NCBI GenBank assembly: GCA_907165275.2
Contig: OU015653.1
Coordinates: forward strand, 1,890,001-1,954,000
Length of the DNA: 64,000 nt
Source of the DNA: Zygaena filipendulae
Lineage: Eukaryota; Arthropoda; Insecta; Lepidoptera; Zygaenidae
Direction: 5' to 3'
The notes beneath the pieces are model-generated. The model was not told the origin of the DNA and searched no databases. It saw nothing but the letters and a program-made list of their open reading frames with translations. Positions 39,207 to 50,120 of the stretch are shown piece after piece; the stretch's first letter is position 1; each line of letters opens with the position of its first letter. Both the position numbers and the translations under genes were made by a program.

Positions 39207-39630
39207 GGCAAATATAATATAATATGTAGGCGTCGAGACAAAAAGATACCAGTACTGGGGTAATGAGTTAAGACTAGATTCGGTATCTAGAATAGTCAAT
39301 TGATAGTAAGGATTGAAAAAATATTCAAAAGCAAGCACAATTTTTTTTATCAGACATTTGACGTTGAAATTCTGAAAAGGCTTGTTTTAAGAAAATGCAT
39401 TTTAAAAGGTTTTGTGAAAAGAAAAAAACACATGCATATTTTCTATTTGTTTGCTATATATCTCGTATTTTTATTTAATATTGTATATTAAGATATATGA
39501 AATTGTAGAAAATAATCAATTAAAATCGAGGACGCAATTTTTTCAACTTTATAAAACTTTTTATATCGCGGAAACTAAATGTGAGAACTGGTATATTTTT
39601 GCTTGGACGCCGACTTATTATAATATATTA
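39207..39630. repeat. Inverted repeat downstream of the transporter
   Basis: GTAGGCGTCGAGACAAAAAG with ATACCAG at the left; GGTATATTTTTGCTTGGACG with CCGAC at the right is its imperfect reverse complement. Likely an old inverted-repeat element. Confidence 0.5.
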
Positions 39631-39751
39631 CAACACTATGTGAAGAGGGTTGCCACATAAGTAGTATTATTTTCCAAAACATTGCAAAAATTACTATCTC
39701 TCCAAGCCTAGCCAGCATAACGAGTTTAGTTAATCGTTTCTCTAGGTTTAT

Positions 39752-40058
39752 CTATATATCTACATATCTTATAAATAAAAATGAATGTTTGTATGTCTGT
39801 CCTCTATGCGTTTCGAAAGCAGTGGTCCGATTGTGATGAAACTTTGGTGGGTTGTTCTGCCTGCGTCCGCAGAGGTTCCTGATATAAAGAGATCCTGCGG
39901 GAGTTCCGAAATTCACACGGGTGAATCTCCGAAACGGTTGGACCCATTTGACGGGACTTTCACTGCTGATATTAAGTATAAGTAGTAAATTAGGCTACTT
40001 TGGAGTTCCTGCCGGAATTCAAAAACTCACGCGGGTGAAACCGCGGGGCACAGCTAGT
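39752..40058 (+). mobile_element. Helitron-like repeat
   Basis: From TCTATATATCTACATATC to ACGCGGGTGAAACCGCGGGG, CACAGCTAG-T. Body GGTGGGTTGTTCTGCCTGCG is unlike the others; only the 3' end is shared. Confidence 0.6.
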
Positions 40059-40887
40059 ATGATATAATTATAACCAGAGGTAAGTCTGTAGATACCACAG
40101 AATCCAAATATCCTTTTTGGTCTGTAGATATCAAAAATTAATTCAAGGGGTTTATTTTATCGTTGGCAACAATTTTTTCATAAATACCTACGTATCCATA
40201 TCTGTATGTAAGTAGGTAGAGATATATTAAGCATTCCCAACGTTAGGAGGAATCATGTATAAAGCATAACCACCACACATAAGCAAAACCATAAGGTCTG
40301 GAGGTGATGGCGATGTTTTTGTAGCCTTAACTTATTAAAGCTACAAAAAGGGTTTCAACTACTGACGCACGTCCAACCAAGGACCTTACTCACTATGACC
40401 AACAACTTACTTTGCCCAACGCGCGTCCCTAAAACACAATCCCCAACGCTCCAGATGCCAAAATTTTAGAAATTAATATTCTGTACGCCATTAGAAACGT
40501 TGGAACAGTATTTTTTGAAGTAGGTAAAACTTCTTTGAACACGCTACAAGTGATTTTCGTGGCGCGTTATCATAACGCGGCCTTGCGGCGTGTTATGATC
40601 ATAGTGAATAATGGTCCAGTAAGCAAACGGAGTCAGGGGCAACAGCCATACCTACACCAGTAAAATCAGTAATTACCTTATCTGACGGATGTAAATTGCT
40701 AAGCCTCGTCTCTGTGGGATTTGGATTCATCGCGTCTAAAGTTTGTTTACCAACTATAATCACTGGACTGATCAGTGATTCGTGTTTCATGTAACCAAAT
40801 TTTGTAGCTTGATTAATTGTCTTGTTGTTGTTTACCCAGTTAATCTGATAGGTAAATCTTGTACATGTAGTAATTATTAGGTAGGCA
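40059..40887. other. Intergenic, no feature recognised
   Basis: Unassigned sequence between the transporter and element C. A 103-codon minus-strand frame here has no recognisable motif. Confidence 0.4.
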
Positions 40888-41180
40888 CTAGCTATACCCC
40901 GCGGTTTCACCCGCGCTAGTTTCCGAGATCCGGCGGGTATTACGAGATAGAAGTACTTACTAATACTGTATATTTTTTTCTGTAAGTACCCTTGACAACG
41001 TGTAGGTAGTATGCTAAATTTAATGTAGTATTTTCCGCGATAATTTCAAAGTTCCCGTGGGAATTCCGGGATAAAAAGTAGCCTATGTCCTTCTTTGGAC
41101 CCCTGACAACGTGTATACAAAATTTCGGGATGAGCGTAACAAACAAACTCACTTTCACATTTGTAATATTAGTAAGGATA
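40888..41180 (-). mobile_element. Helitron-like repeat, two partial units
   Basis: ACTAGCTATACCCCGCGG, TTTCACCCGCG end in reverse, then TTGACAACGTGTAGG, a second body (GTTCCCGTGGGAATTCCGG, CTGACAACGTGTATAC) and ACTTTCACATTTGTAATATT. Confidence 0.6.
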
Positions 41181-41727
41181 ATAAAAACTATGTCACCACT
41201 ATAAGTTGCATAATAATATTCTATTTCGACTCGTTCTGACCGAGTCTTCCATCAATGCCAACGACTGGTTTTATAATCTTGCAATTCTCCTCAAGGCTTT
41301 CCTTTTGAATAAGTTATACCTACTTAGACATTAGACAACTATTAAGCATTAAAAATGCAACCCAAAAGAGAAGTTAAAGATTGTATTGAAGCATGTAGGT
41401 ACCAAGTTTTGAAATAAGAGTCAATGATATCGGTAGGTATTACGGGCTCTTCTTAATCCTTATTTAAGGGTTTCCTTATATTTCATCCCCTGAAGTGGAA
41501 AGGGTAAATAGAGGTATAAGAGAACATCTAGTTTGTAAGAAAAAATAAAAAATTGTGATGTCTAAAACATACCTATATAAATAATGTATAAGGTGGGGTA
41601 AAATTAGCTGCAAATATTTACAGCGTTGAAAGTTATAAATACAATGTGTTCTTATAGTAGAAAGATAAAAATAATAAAAAATTATATACATAATGGGTAT
41701 CATTGGTTTATTTACATAATAATATCT

Positions 41728-42016
41728 AGTTATGTCGCCAGCACCATCTAGTCGTCATGCGTTTCTTGCAGCCTAAGCTTTATATGATAAACACTCGCTG
41801 GACGCTAGTCTCGCGCCCACGCTTTGCGCACCTGACGATTTGATGATGAAGCATTGTCGGCCAGACGGCCACCCAGTAGCTTGTAAGCATTAGAATTAAG
41901 AAACTCCTTTTTGTATTCAGTCTGTACTAAAACACCTAAGGGCTAACACTATTAAAGCTTTTTAATAATTAAATTGTCTTTTTAAAAAGCCCTCTCGAGC
42001 GCCCAAAAACTTGACT
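41728..42016 (+). repeat. Element C 5' LTR (289 bp)
   Basis: Differs from the 3' LTR by about one base (CATTGTCGGCC here, CATTGTTGGCC there) by eye. Left flank ATCT. Confidence 0.9.
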
Positions 42017-42191
42017 GGCGCAGCCGGTAGGATATCTCGCGAAAATTGAATACCATCGATCGCAAGCACAAAAATCGGTTTCGCGTGTGGTTTTTCTAGC
42101 GGATATCTCTACGAACAAATAAATACGTCTCCTGTTGGAAGCTCGTGTAAAGGTGTTGACTGACTCCGGAGGACATGGGATTGAGCAGCTG

Positions 42192-42197
42192 GTGAGT
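42192..42197 (+). promoter_or_regulatory. Possible leader splice donor (env mRNA)
   Basis: CAGCTG-GTGAGTAAAC, a strong donor in the leader. Errantiviruses express env from a spliced subgenomic RNA, so this could be its donor. Inference only. Confidence 0.3.
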
Positions 42198-42589
42198 AAA
42201 CCTTTTCACATCCTGTCTCTATCATATTCCCAATTTTCTTCGTTAAAAAATATCCGAACTAAAATCGTCGGACTTATTAATTGCGTTTATCTGATTTTGT
42301 TTGCACTAAAATTGGCAACTTATGATTCTCGTGATTAATTTGTGTTAGTATTAAGTGATTATATTTTATAAATTAAGTATTTGTTATTTTTGCACAAAAA
42401 TAGGCAAAATAATAATTGAATAAATTGAAATATCTGATGTTAAAAAGAATAATGAAAGTTATAATTGAATAATATATTAAAATGATAAATGAATAAAATA
42501 TTTTAATGATAAGTGAAATACATTAAAATAAATAATAAATGAAAATGATAAATGATTAATATACTAAAATAAGTAAAATTATAATTAAG

Positions 42590-42995
42590 TAATTTCTTTT
42601 GCATTTTTATAATTACATAATATAATTAATTTTCTTTTGAATTTTTTTTAAATAATTTCTTTAAAATTTTGAAGTGAATTTCCTTATGTATCATATTATA
42701 ATTATTGTTGTCTTTCTTACATTTTTATAATTAATTTCTTTAATATTTTAGAACGAAGTTTTTTTATTCGTAATTACATATTATTATAATTCTTTTTCTT
42801 TTTACATTTTTGAACGAAGTGCTTTATTTTAATTGCATATTATAATTAATTTTCTTTTTACATTTTGGAACGAAGTTCCTTATTTTTCATACATGTTATA
42901 ATTAATTTTCTTTTTATACTTTGGAACGAAGTTTCTTATTTTTAATTGCATATTATAACTAACTTTCTTTTTATATTTTGGAACGAAGTTCTTTT
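42590..42995 (+). repeat. Leader tandem repeats of element C
   Basis: GGAACGAAGT-type blocks occur at 42751, 42812, 42868, 42924 and 42981, spaced 61, 56, 56 and 57 bp. Each is followed by AT-rich spacer with ATTATAATTAATTTTC. TTAATTGCATATTATAA occurs twice (core TGCATA at 42834 and 42947). The position matches that of the gypsy insulator. Confidence 0.85.
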
Positions 42996-43060
42996 TATAA
43001 TTACGTATACTTGTTGAGTAAAATTAATATTCGTAATTTGGTGATTCAATTTAAGTGAAA

Positions 43061-45253
43061 ATGGAAGGAATTCAATTAGTTCAAAAAGAAATTTTGTGTA
43101 TTATTCCTAAATACGATGGTGATGAAAAATTATTAAACCTTTTTATTTCAAAGTGTGAATATGTACTTAGCGGTACTAGAATACCAGGAAATTTAGCACA
43201 AGAATTATATCTTTTTCACGCTATAAGCGGTAAACTTACTGGTAGAGCTGCGTCTCTACTTAGCGATAATCCCAATATAAAATCATGGGATAGATTGAAA
43301 GAAATTCTTACACAACATTTCGGCGATCCGCGATCGGAAGCATGCATATTGATCGAATTAGAAACTATGAAAATAAAACATGGAGAGTCGTACATAGAGT
43401 TTTGTCATAGAATCCAAAACATGCGTAGTTCTTTGATAGCAAAAGTAGTTAGACTTACCGATGAAGGAACCAAAGCAGCAAAAATGATAATTTATAATAA
43501 TACGGCTTTGAATGTATTTTTATATAGTCTACCTGAGGATTTAATTCATATCGTACGTTTAAAGGGTGGTGATACCCTCGAAAATGCTTTAAGTATTGTG
43601 ACAGAAGAAGTAAATTTCAAATTCCAGTATAACGCACGAAATAAATTAGGTAAGCAACATAATCCGTTGATGCCAGTGCTAATGGCTCAAGGTTTTTACA
43701 AACCCACATTAAATTTACCATCGAATAGTAATTTCAGATACGGTATTCCTAATAATAATATGGCTCAGGGATTTAATAAGCCCACAATTAATTTATCACC
43801 GAATAGTAATTTCAGATACGATATTCCTAATAACAAGCCTACATTTAACTTAACGTCGCCGGTTAAATATGGCATTCCTCAAAACAACTTTAAGTATGGC
43901 ATTCCTCAAAACAATTTTAAGTTTGGCATTCCGCAAGGGCATGCCATTAGACCGAATTTTAATCAGCCAAATTTTGCATCCCAAGGTCATCAATCTAGAC
44001 CAACTCATCAGGCACCTTTTCAACAGGCGCGCCCGCCTTTCCAATACGGTGGATACAAATTTGGAATCCCTCAGCAACAAGGTTTTAAATACGGTATTCC
44101 AAACCAACAGGCACCTAAGCTTGAACAGACTGACGTGTCGATGCGCACAGCACCTATTAGGCAAAATATGACACATGACTTATTTTATACTGAAGAACCA
44201 CCCCTAATTCAAGAAAACGATAACTACTACTATACAAACGAAGAAGATCAACCTAAAGACCAACCCCCTAAAGATTGTAACATTGTTGAAAACTGTAACT
44301 TTACAACTAGAGTAGAGAAACCTCCTAATTGTATAGTTGTAGAGAATAATGTAGAGAATAATGTAGAGACTGAACCCACTGATGATTTTTCCGGAAACAA
44401 CTCCGAAGGACATGGTGTTGTGATAAATTTTAATTCTTGTGATAGTATTCTAAAATTACCTCATATCGAAATCCCGGAAATCAATTCGAAATTTCTCATT
44501 GATACCAGAAGTACTCGTTCTTTTATCAGTCCTGCCAAAGCTAATGAATTCTTTAAAGAGTCTAAATATTATAAACCCTTTACAGTAATGAGTACGCATG
44601 CTAAAAGCTCGCATAACGAAGTTATTAATATCCCATTATTAAAAACATTTAAAAGTACTCTGCCTCATACATTTTATATTTACGACGTTGATGGACGATA
44701 TGACGGACTAATAGGCTCCGACCTTTTAAAAAAATTGTCAGCGACTATTGACATGAAAAATCAGACTCTACGGACACAAAATGCAACGATACCTATAATT
44801 TATAACCCACCGTACGAAATAAATGTACCACCTACATCCGAAGTACACGCAAAGATACCAAGTAACTTACAAAACGCAGACGATATTGTTAATTTTATTC
44901 AGAGAGATAGTGTACACATGCCTTCAGCTCAGTGCAATTTCTTTGTTGACACAGATAAACAAAATTTTGTTTCGAATTTGTATGGAAAGAAATTTACCAT
45001 ATATACTGATCATAGACCGTTAGCTTGGTTGAACTTTATAAAAGAGCCGAACAGTAAACCAGCGAGATGGAAACTACGTCTTGCAGGATTCGATTATCAA
45101 ATTATTTATAAAAGCAGAAAGCAAAATTCCAATGCCGACGCTTTGTCACGGATGAAAAATAATTTATTAGACGAAAAATATGATAATTCTATGAAGGTGA
45201 ACTTAGATAAAAAGGAGCCAAAAACTACAATTTTACTTAAACAAGATAAATAA
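43061..45253 (+). pseudogene. Element C gag-protease-(RT lost)-RNase H fused frame
   Basis: One frame of about 730 codons from ATG 43061. Residues 1-200 resemble errantivirus gag (IPKYDGDEKLLNLFISKCEY; FGDPRS). Then seven copies of a (K/R)(Y/F)GIP-type motif spread over 43730-44110, an acidic linker, and an aspartic protease in which the catalytic triplet reads DTR instead of DTG/S (near 44500). At about 44945 the frame jumps directly into the end of RNase H (YTDHRPLAWLNF, ADALSRM), so RT and most of RNase H are gone, in frame. Confidence 0.85.
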
Positions 45254-45369
45254 ACAAATAATTATATTTTTTTAAAAAAGAATACATACGACCTAAAATA
45301 AAATATTTCTTTTATTTCGAAGCTAAAAACATCATAAGCAATTTATAAGTCACAGAGAAATTAAGGAAA

Positions 45370-46080
45370 CATTAGTGCATCTTAGGCGAATTAACTGTAT
45401 TATAAATGCGTGCGATATGTGTGAAAAATTTAAGTACATCTACAATCGTAAACCATTTAAACCTGAACTGCAGTTATCTCAAACTCAAACTAATCTGTTC
45501 CAGGAATTATTCATACATACTTTTTCTATAGAAAGAAGAAATTATTTAACGATAATCGATGCTTTAAAGAACTTTTTTAATCATTAAAAATAATGTAGTT
45601 CACTTACAATGAGTTTAAGGTGTATTTGAATACCTATTTCCATAAGTTCCAGCTAATCAAAACATTTAAATTATCTTATCACTAATATACATTTTGAGTT
45701 TGTTTTTAAATATATTTAAAGAGTTGCATTCTCTTAATTCAGTTGTTAGGCCTTTATATATTATATTTAACCGTGCTCCTTCAGACAGTATTTTTCTGTC
45801 CATATCCAGTTCTATGTTTAAAAAGTTTTAGCTTATTCATGTTTCTTAAGTAAATCGACTCCAGAAGCAGTTAGAGCACTTATCAAATATTTTTCAATAT
45901 ACGGTGTCCCTAGCAGAATTAGCTCAGACCCCGGTACTGAATTTATTTACACATTAATCAAAGAAACATTATTTTATAAAATTGATTTTTCACATTGGTA
46001 CTTCGCAAAATCCTAACTCTATGGGTATTGTAGATACCACTCTACTATTATAGAATTTATCGTATAGCAAAATACCAACT
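45370..46080 (+). pseudogene. Element C integrase remnant, split by a LINE tail
   Basis: Left part: zinc-finger end (NACDMCEKFKYIYNRKP) and ELFIHTF...YLTIIDAL from the catalytic core. After the insertion: KSTPEAVRALIKYFSIYGVP and SSDPGTEF with the second catalytic Asp. Then stops and frame changes. Non-functional. Confidence 0.75.
45590..45840 (-). mobile_element. 5'-truncated LINE tail inserted in integrase
   Basis: On the minus strand a frame ends SLNIFKNKLKMYISDKII and a TAA, like the C-terminus of a jockey/CR1-type ORF2, followed by 3' UTR. It separates two adjacent parts of the integrase core. The T-rich junction near 45575 on the plus strand may be the tail. Confidence 0.6.
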
Positions 46081-46254
46081 TAAAATTACTGATACTCCAT
46101 ATTATGTTATGTCTTATGCAATCCTGTTGTATAAGCATTCTATATATTCAACTACGGTTCAAGCCATTATCACCCATGATAAATGCATTGTCATCAAAAT
46201 TGTTTGGGACGGTGAATTAAATAAATTTTAATACTGGCCTTCAATTAAACTTGG

Positions 46255-47885
46255 TCTTACTATATTATGTTTATATGTTTTACATTAATACGTATCGTGG
46301 AGTTGGCCGTGTACAAGACGCAAGACGTGTATCTCTATATAGCATAGACTAGTAAGTGATGTCCTATCATAATAGTGACGCACTCATAACAATCTTGGAT
46401 CTTAATTAGTTAGTTTATGATCAGTTAGAATTAAATATTAATAGTCTTCTTACTCTTAAACAACAATTTGATGGCTGTTTTCAAATGAAAGTATTCCTTA
46501 CGATTTTATAGAAGTCGAAACACAAATAGAACATATTACGAGTAATATTATCGAAAAGTATAAACAATTGGTTCTCTCATTAGTAAGACCTAAACGCGGT
46601 TTCTCTATACCTTTTGGTTCTCTAATAAAATAATTTACTGGTAATTTGGATAATGATGACGCAATAATGTACGAAAGATCAATTCTTGAAATATAAACTA
46701 AACAAGTCCGAACCGATAAGAAAATGACAATTATCGCTGAAATGGTGGGTACCAACTATTACTAGAATAGCCGACTCTACCATGAACAATTTCATTCAGT
46801 TGGAGGAAAGCTTACAAGATATTAACCGTTTATAACCGAATCAAAGTTGCTTCAAACAGGCAATAAAATAATTCACATATTTGATAATATTATTACAAAT
46901 AATTTTCAAACGCTCTACATCCGGCTGAACGAAATTGAAACAGCTGTTGCTTTTGCTAAAATTATGTTATTACATCAATCAATTGTAGATACCGATGAAT
47001 TATTATTACTGTTAAAATAAATTTAAAAAACTGAAAAAATAGTTTTTCCAGCAATCATTGAAAATGTTTTTAAAATAGAGCAATTAATAGAGATTAAGGC
47101 ATACGTGAAACAAAATCAGATAAAGTTTATTATGCACATTCCATTAATTAGATACGAAGTTTTTAATTATTTTAAATTGATTCCTTTACCTGTGCATAAT
47201 ATCAGCAGTGGTATTACAACCCTTATCCTTCCTAAATACCCCTACCTTCTTGTGAAAGGGTTGAACACTAAGCCGCTCTCCCAGTCATGCAGTGAGATCG
47301 ACGAGGCCCGTTTCCTGTGTTTTGAAAATAATGTTTCGCCGCTGATTGAAGATGATTGTGTTTCACACTTTTGAGGTTTTCCACTAACATTTCAAGTTGT
47401 CACCCTGTTCCGGTGGCTATTGATGACGTAAGAGCTGCCCTTATTCAGCCCAATCGCTGGATAATTTACGCAAAAACCGAAACCCTACTCACAAAATACC
47501 GTGAAAACGAAATAACTCAAGAAAGCATCTGTGGAACCTATCTTTTATCCATGGATGACGATTGCCAAATTAAAATAAAAGAACTTAAGATAGAAAGACT
47601 CCAGCATCAGGGGAGAGACATAATTTACCCAGACTTCCCCTTGATTAATCTAACTAAGATAATAGCCAAACCATCAGATGTCCAGAGAAAACCCTTCAAC
47701 GTAAACGGAATAGATCTCATGGACATCCAGTTTCTGAATTATCTGAAAGTGAAAGTGAAATAAACAATAGTGAAAAAAGTGAAAGTGCCTTAGATCATAA
47801 GTACCTTAGCGTAGGAAATTTTGTGTTTTGCGTAATTATTATAATTATTTTATTACTTTTGCTACTTTTTGCCTATAAACATTAA
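46255..47885 (+). pseudogene. Element C env remnant
   Basis: The region between pol and the 3' LTR matches in position and layout the F-like envelope gene of errantiviruses. A basic cleavage-like motif lies near 46590. Longer open pieces are at 47105-47374 and 47400-47763, and the end has a Ser/Glu-rich stretch followed by a strongly hydrophobic membrane anchor (about 47815-47870) and TAA at 47883. Several stops and frame changes interrupt it. Described only; not a working gene. Confidence 0.6.
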
Positions 47886-47951
47886 GAAATTTTGTGAAAA
47901 ACCTCGAGATAATCCTCCTCTGTTGGATAATCTCGAACTTACGGAGGGAGG

Positions 47952-48240
47952 AGTTATGTCGCCAGCACCATCTAGTCGTCATGCGTTTCTTGCAGCCTAA
48001 GCTTTATATGATAAACACTCGCTGGACGCTAGTCTCGCGCCCACGCTTTGCGCACCTGACGATTTGATGATGAAGCATTGTTGGCCAGACGGCCACCCAG
48101 TAGCTTGTAAGCATTAGAATTAAGAAACTCCTTTTTGTATTCAGTCTGTACTAAAACACCTAAGGGCTAACACTATTAAAGCTTTTTAATAATTAAATTG
48201 TCTTTTTAAAAAGCCCTCTCGAGCGCCCAAAAACTTGACT
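47952..48240 (+). repeat. Element C 3' LTR (289 bp)
   Basis: Matches the 5' LTR except for about one base. Right flank ATCT. Confidence 0.9.
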
Positions 48241-48500
48241 ATCTACTAACAGGTGGTTCCTGCATAAAGTGCATCAGTGTCTCTTTTTTTACTTTTACAT
48301 CTAGGTAGGTATCTTAATTGTTACAGTCTTTAAATTCGTATTATTGCTCTATTACTTTTGTTTTATTAGATATTTGAACTATGATCGTAGCTAACAAAAA
48401 CATTAAAAACGTCACTGTTACTCGTGCAGACTAAAGTATGATTTCATCGTGCTGCGTAATGAACTTTTGTGGCGGACGCTCCGCCATTTCTATTGTTTAT

Positions 48501-48873
48501 GTCGTGGCCACATTAAATAATTGGCCAATTCATAATGTGGCATGATGCCACCATTTCATGAAATGGCCGGCCATATCATGAACTATGAAAGCTAAAACGG
48601 TGATACATATCTATGACAATTATTGACCTATTTGGCGCATCGCCGCCCGCTGCCGCGGCACGCTCGCCCCGCTCGCTCGGCTCGCGCGACTTGGTCAGCA
48701 GTATGCAAACCTAACCACAGATAATATAATACTAAACTCTAACCAAACCCAGAATGATGCTCTAGTGGTAATATATCAGTTCATGATGTGGCCGGCCATT
48801 TTATGAAATGCCACCATTTCATGAAATGGCCGGCCACATCATGAAATTGCCAATTCGTAGATATAGCCACGAC
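48501..48873. mobile_element. Multi-palindrome foldback element (GGCCGGCC)
   Basis: Outer ends GTCGTGGCCAC and GCCACGAC are inverted. Inside, TTTCATGAAATGGCCGGCCA followed by an ATCATGAA-type motif occurs twice, with nearby inverted GTGGCCGGCC and TGGCCAATTC/AATTGCCAATTC pairs. The centre (about 48640-48720) holds GC-rich CTCGCCCCGCTCGCTCGG. No coding capacity. Confidence 0.7.
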
Positions 48874-49770
48874 ATCTACACAAATTGTCACCGCTATGGC
48901 TTACTTTAAGAGATAAATCGAGAGATTTCGGGGGAGCCTAATTCTTGTTGATTAACTGGTGAAGTCGTTGTTCCAATTTAATTACCTAAATTATTCAGTT
49001 TGGCGCTCAAACTACAAACTGATAGAGATTGAACTGTCAATCGTCCAAGAAACAAATGAACAATTTCGACAGATAAACCAGAGTCAATTTTTGCGCCTGT
49101 ACCTAAGTCCTATAATTAAATTAACTAGCTTTTGTCCGCAGTTTCATCCATTGAATTGAAAACTGGAAAAATTTGGCACAATTTGTTTAAACACTTTTTT
49201 TGATATTTTTAAAGGTTGTAGAAAAGTAAATAAATTTTAAATTAATAAATGTTTTTTTTTAATATTATTTTTATAGGTACCTAGCAGTAGTTTAACTCCT
49301 GTATCTATCTGTATCCTGGGTCTTTCTGGTTAGAATTACAAATAAATGCTTTACGATAAGTTATTAAAAAACCAAAAAAGAAGTACATAGGTACTATAAA
49401 AATTTCTGAGGCTATTAAAAAATAATTTTCTTTTGCATAGTTCTCATTTCGATATTATCTTAAATTCTCATTTGTTTCTGGCTGCAGGAGGCACCAACCT
49501 TAAAAAAAAACGATTCGCACGAACCAACATTCGACGTAATCGGCGACGCGCGCGAATTTGTGATTTTTTTTTTACCTCTCTCAAAAAGTTGCTCTACCAT
49601 AAAATTAACTACTTTTGCAGCAGTTGGATCAAATCATCAAACTTTGGATAAGAATGTCAATTTAACGATTTGTGATCACGACTCTGCCCGCGTACTAAGT
49701 TTATGTAGGTACCTACGTAACTTATTCGTTGTGTACGTAGATACTAGATACGTAGGTACGGCCATTTGCA
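48874..49770. other. Intergenic, no feature recognised
   Basis: AT-rich, no coding signal. Confidence 0.4.
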
Positions 49771-49912
49771 AAAGATTTTTTTTTTTGTTTTTTTTTTCAC
49801 ATGTAATAGGGGTCAGACGGGGAGGTGGCACACCACTGATGGTCAGTAATTACCGCCGCCCATGGAAATCTACAACACGGCATGCAGGTGCGTTGCCGAC
49901 CTGGAATGGAAA
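49771..49912 (-). mobile_element. SINE family 1, 3' fragment
   Basis: T run, then GGGGTCAGACGGGGAGGTGG, GTAATTACCGCCGCCCATGG and GCATGCAGGTGCGTTGCCG: the reversed SINE 1 end. The tRNA head is missing. Confidence 0.75.
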
Positions 49913-49929
49913 TAGGAGATCATCCTTAC

Positions 49930-50120
49930 TTTATTAATATCCTTATATTGCAAATGCGAAAGTGAGTTTGTTTTTTGTTATGCTTTCACACCTAACTGCT
50001 CAATCGATCATCATGAACTTTTTCATATCTACCTACACGTTGTCAGGGGTTAGATAATGTAATTTTTATGCCGGAACTCTCGCGGAAACTCCAAAATTAA
50101 TGCAGGTGAAGCAGCTAGTA
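49930..50120 (+). mobile_element. Helitron-like repeat
   Basis: TATTAATATCCTTATATTGC near the start, GTTATGCTTTCACACC, ACGTTGTCAGGGG; end ATGCAGGTGAAGCAGCTAG-T with a degraded hairpin. Confidence 0.55.

Larger units (their letters stand above)
41728..48240 (+). mobile_element. Element C: defective errantivirus-like (gypsy-group) element
   Basis: 6513 bp. LTRs 41728-42016 and 47952-48240 start AGTTATG and end TTGACT, the AGT...ACT form seen in errantiviruses, and are flanked by ATCT on both sides (4-bp duplication). The primer site at 42016-42033 (TGGCGCAGCCGGTAGGAT) is complementary over 18 bases to a tRNA-Ser(UCN) 3' end. Order: tandem-repeat leader, gag, protease, deletion of RT, RNase H end, broken integrase with a LINE tail inside, broken env, polypurine tract (CGGAGGGAGG). 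It cannot supply its own enzymes. Confidence 0.92.

Noticed and set aside
43850..44176. About 100-codon frames on both strands
   Set aside because: Shadows of the GIP-repeat region of element C gag.
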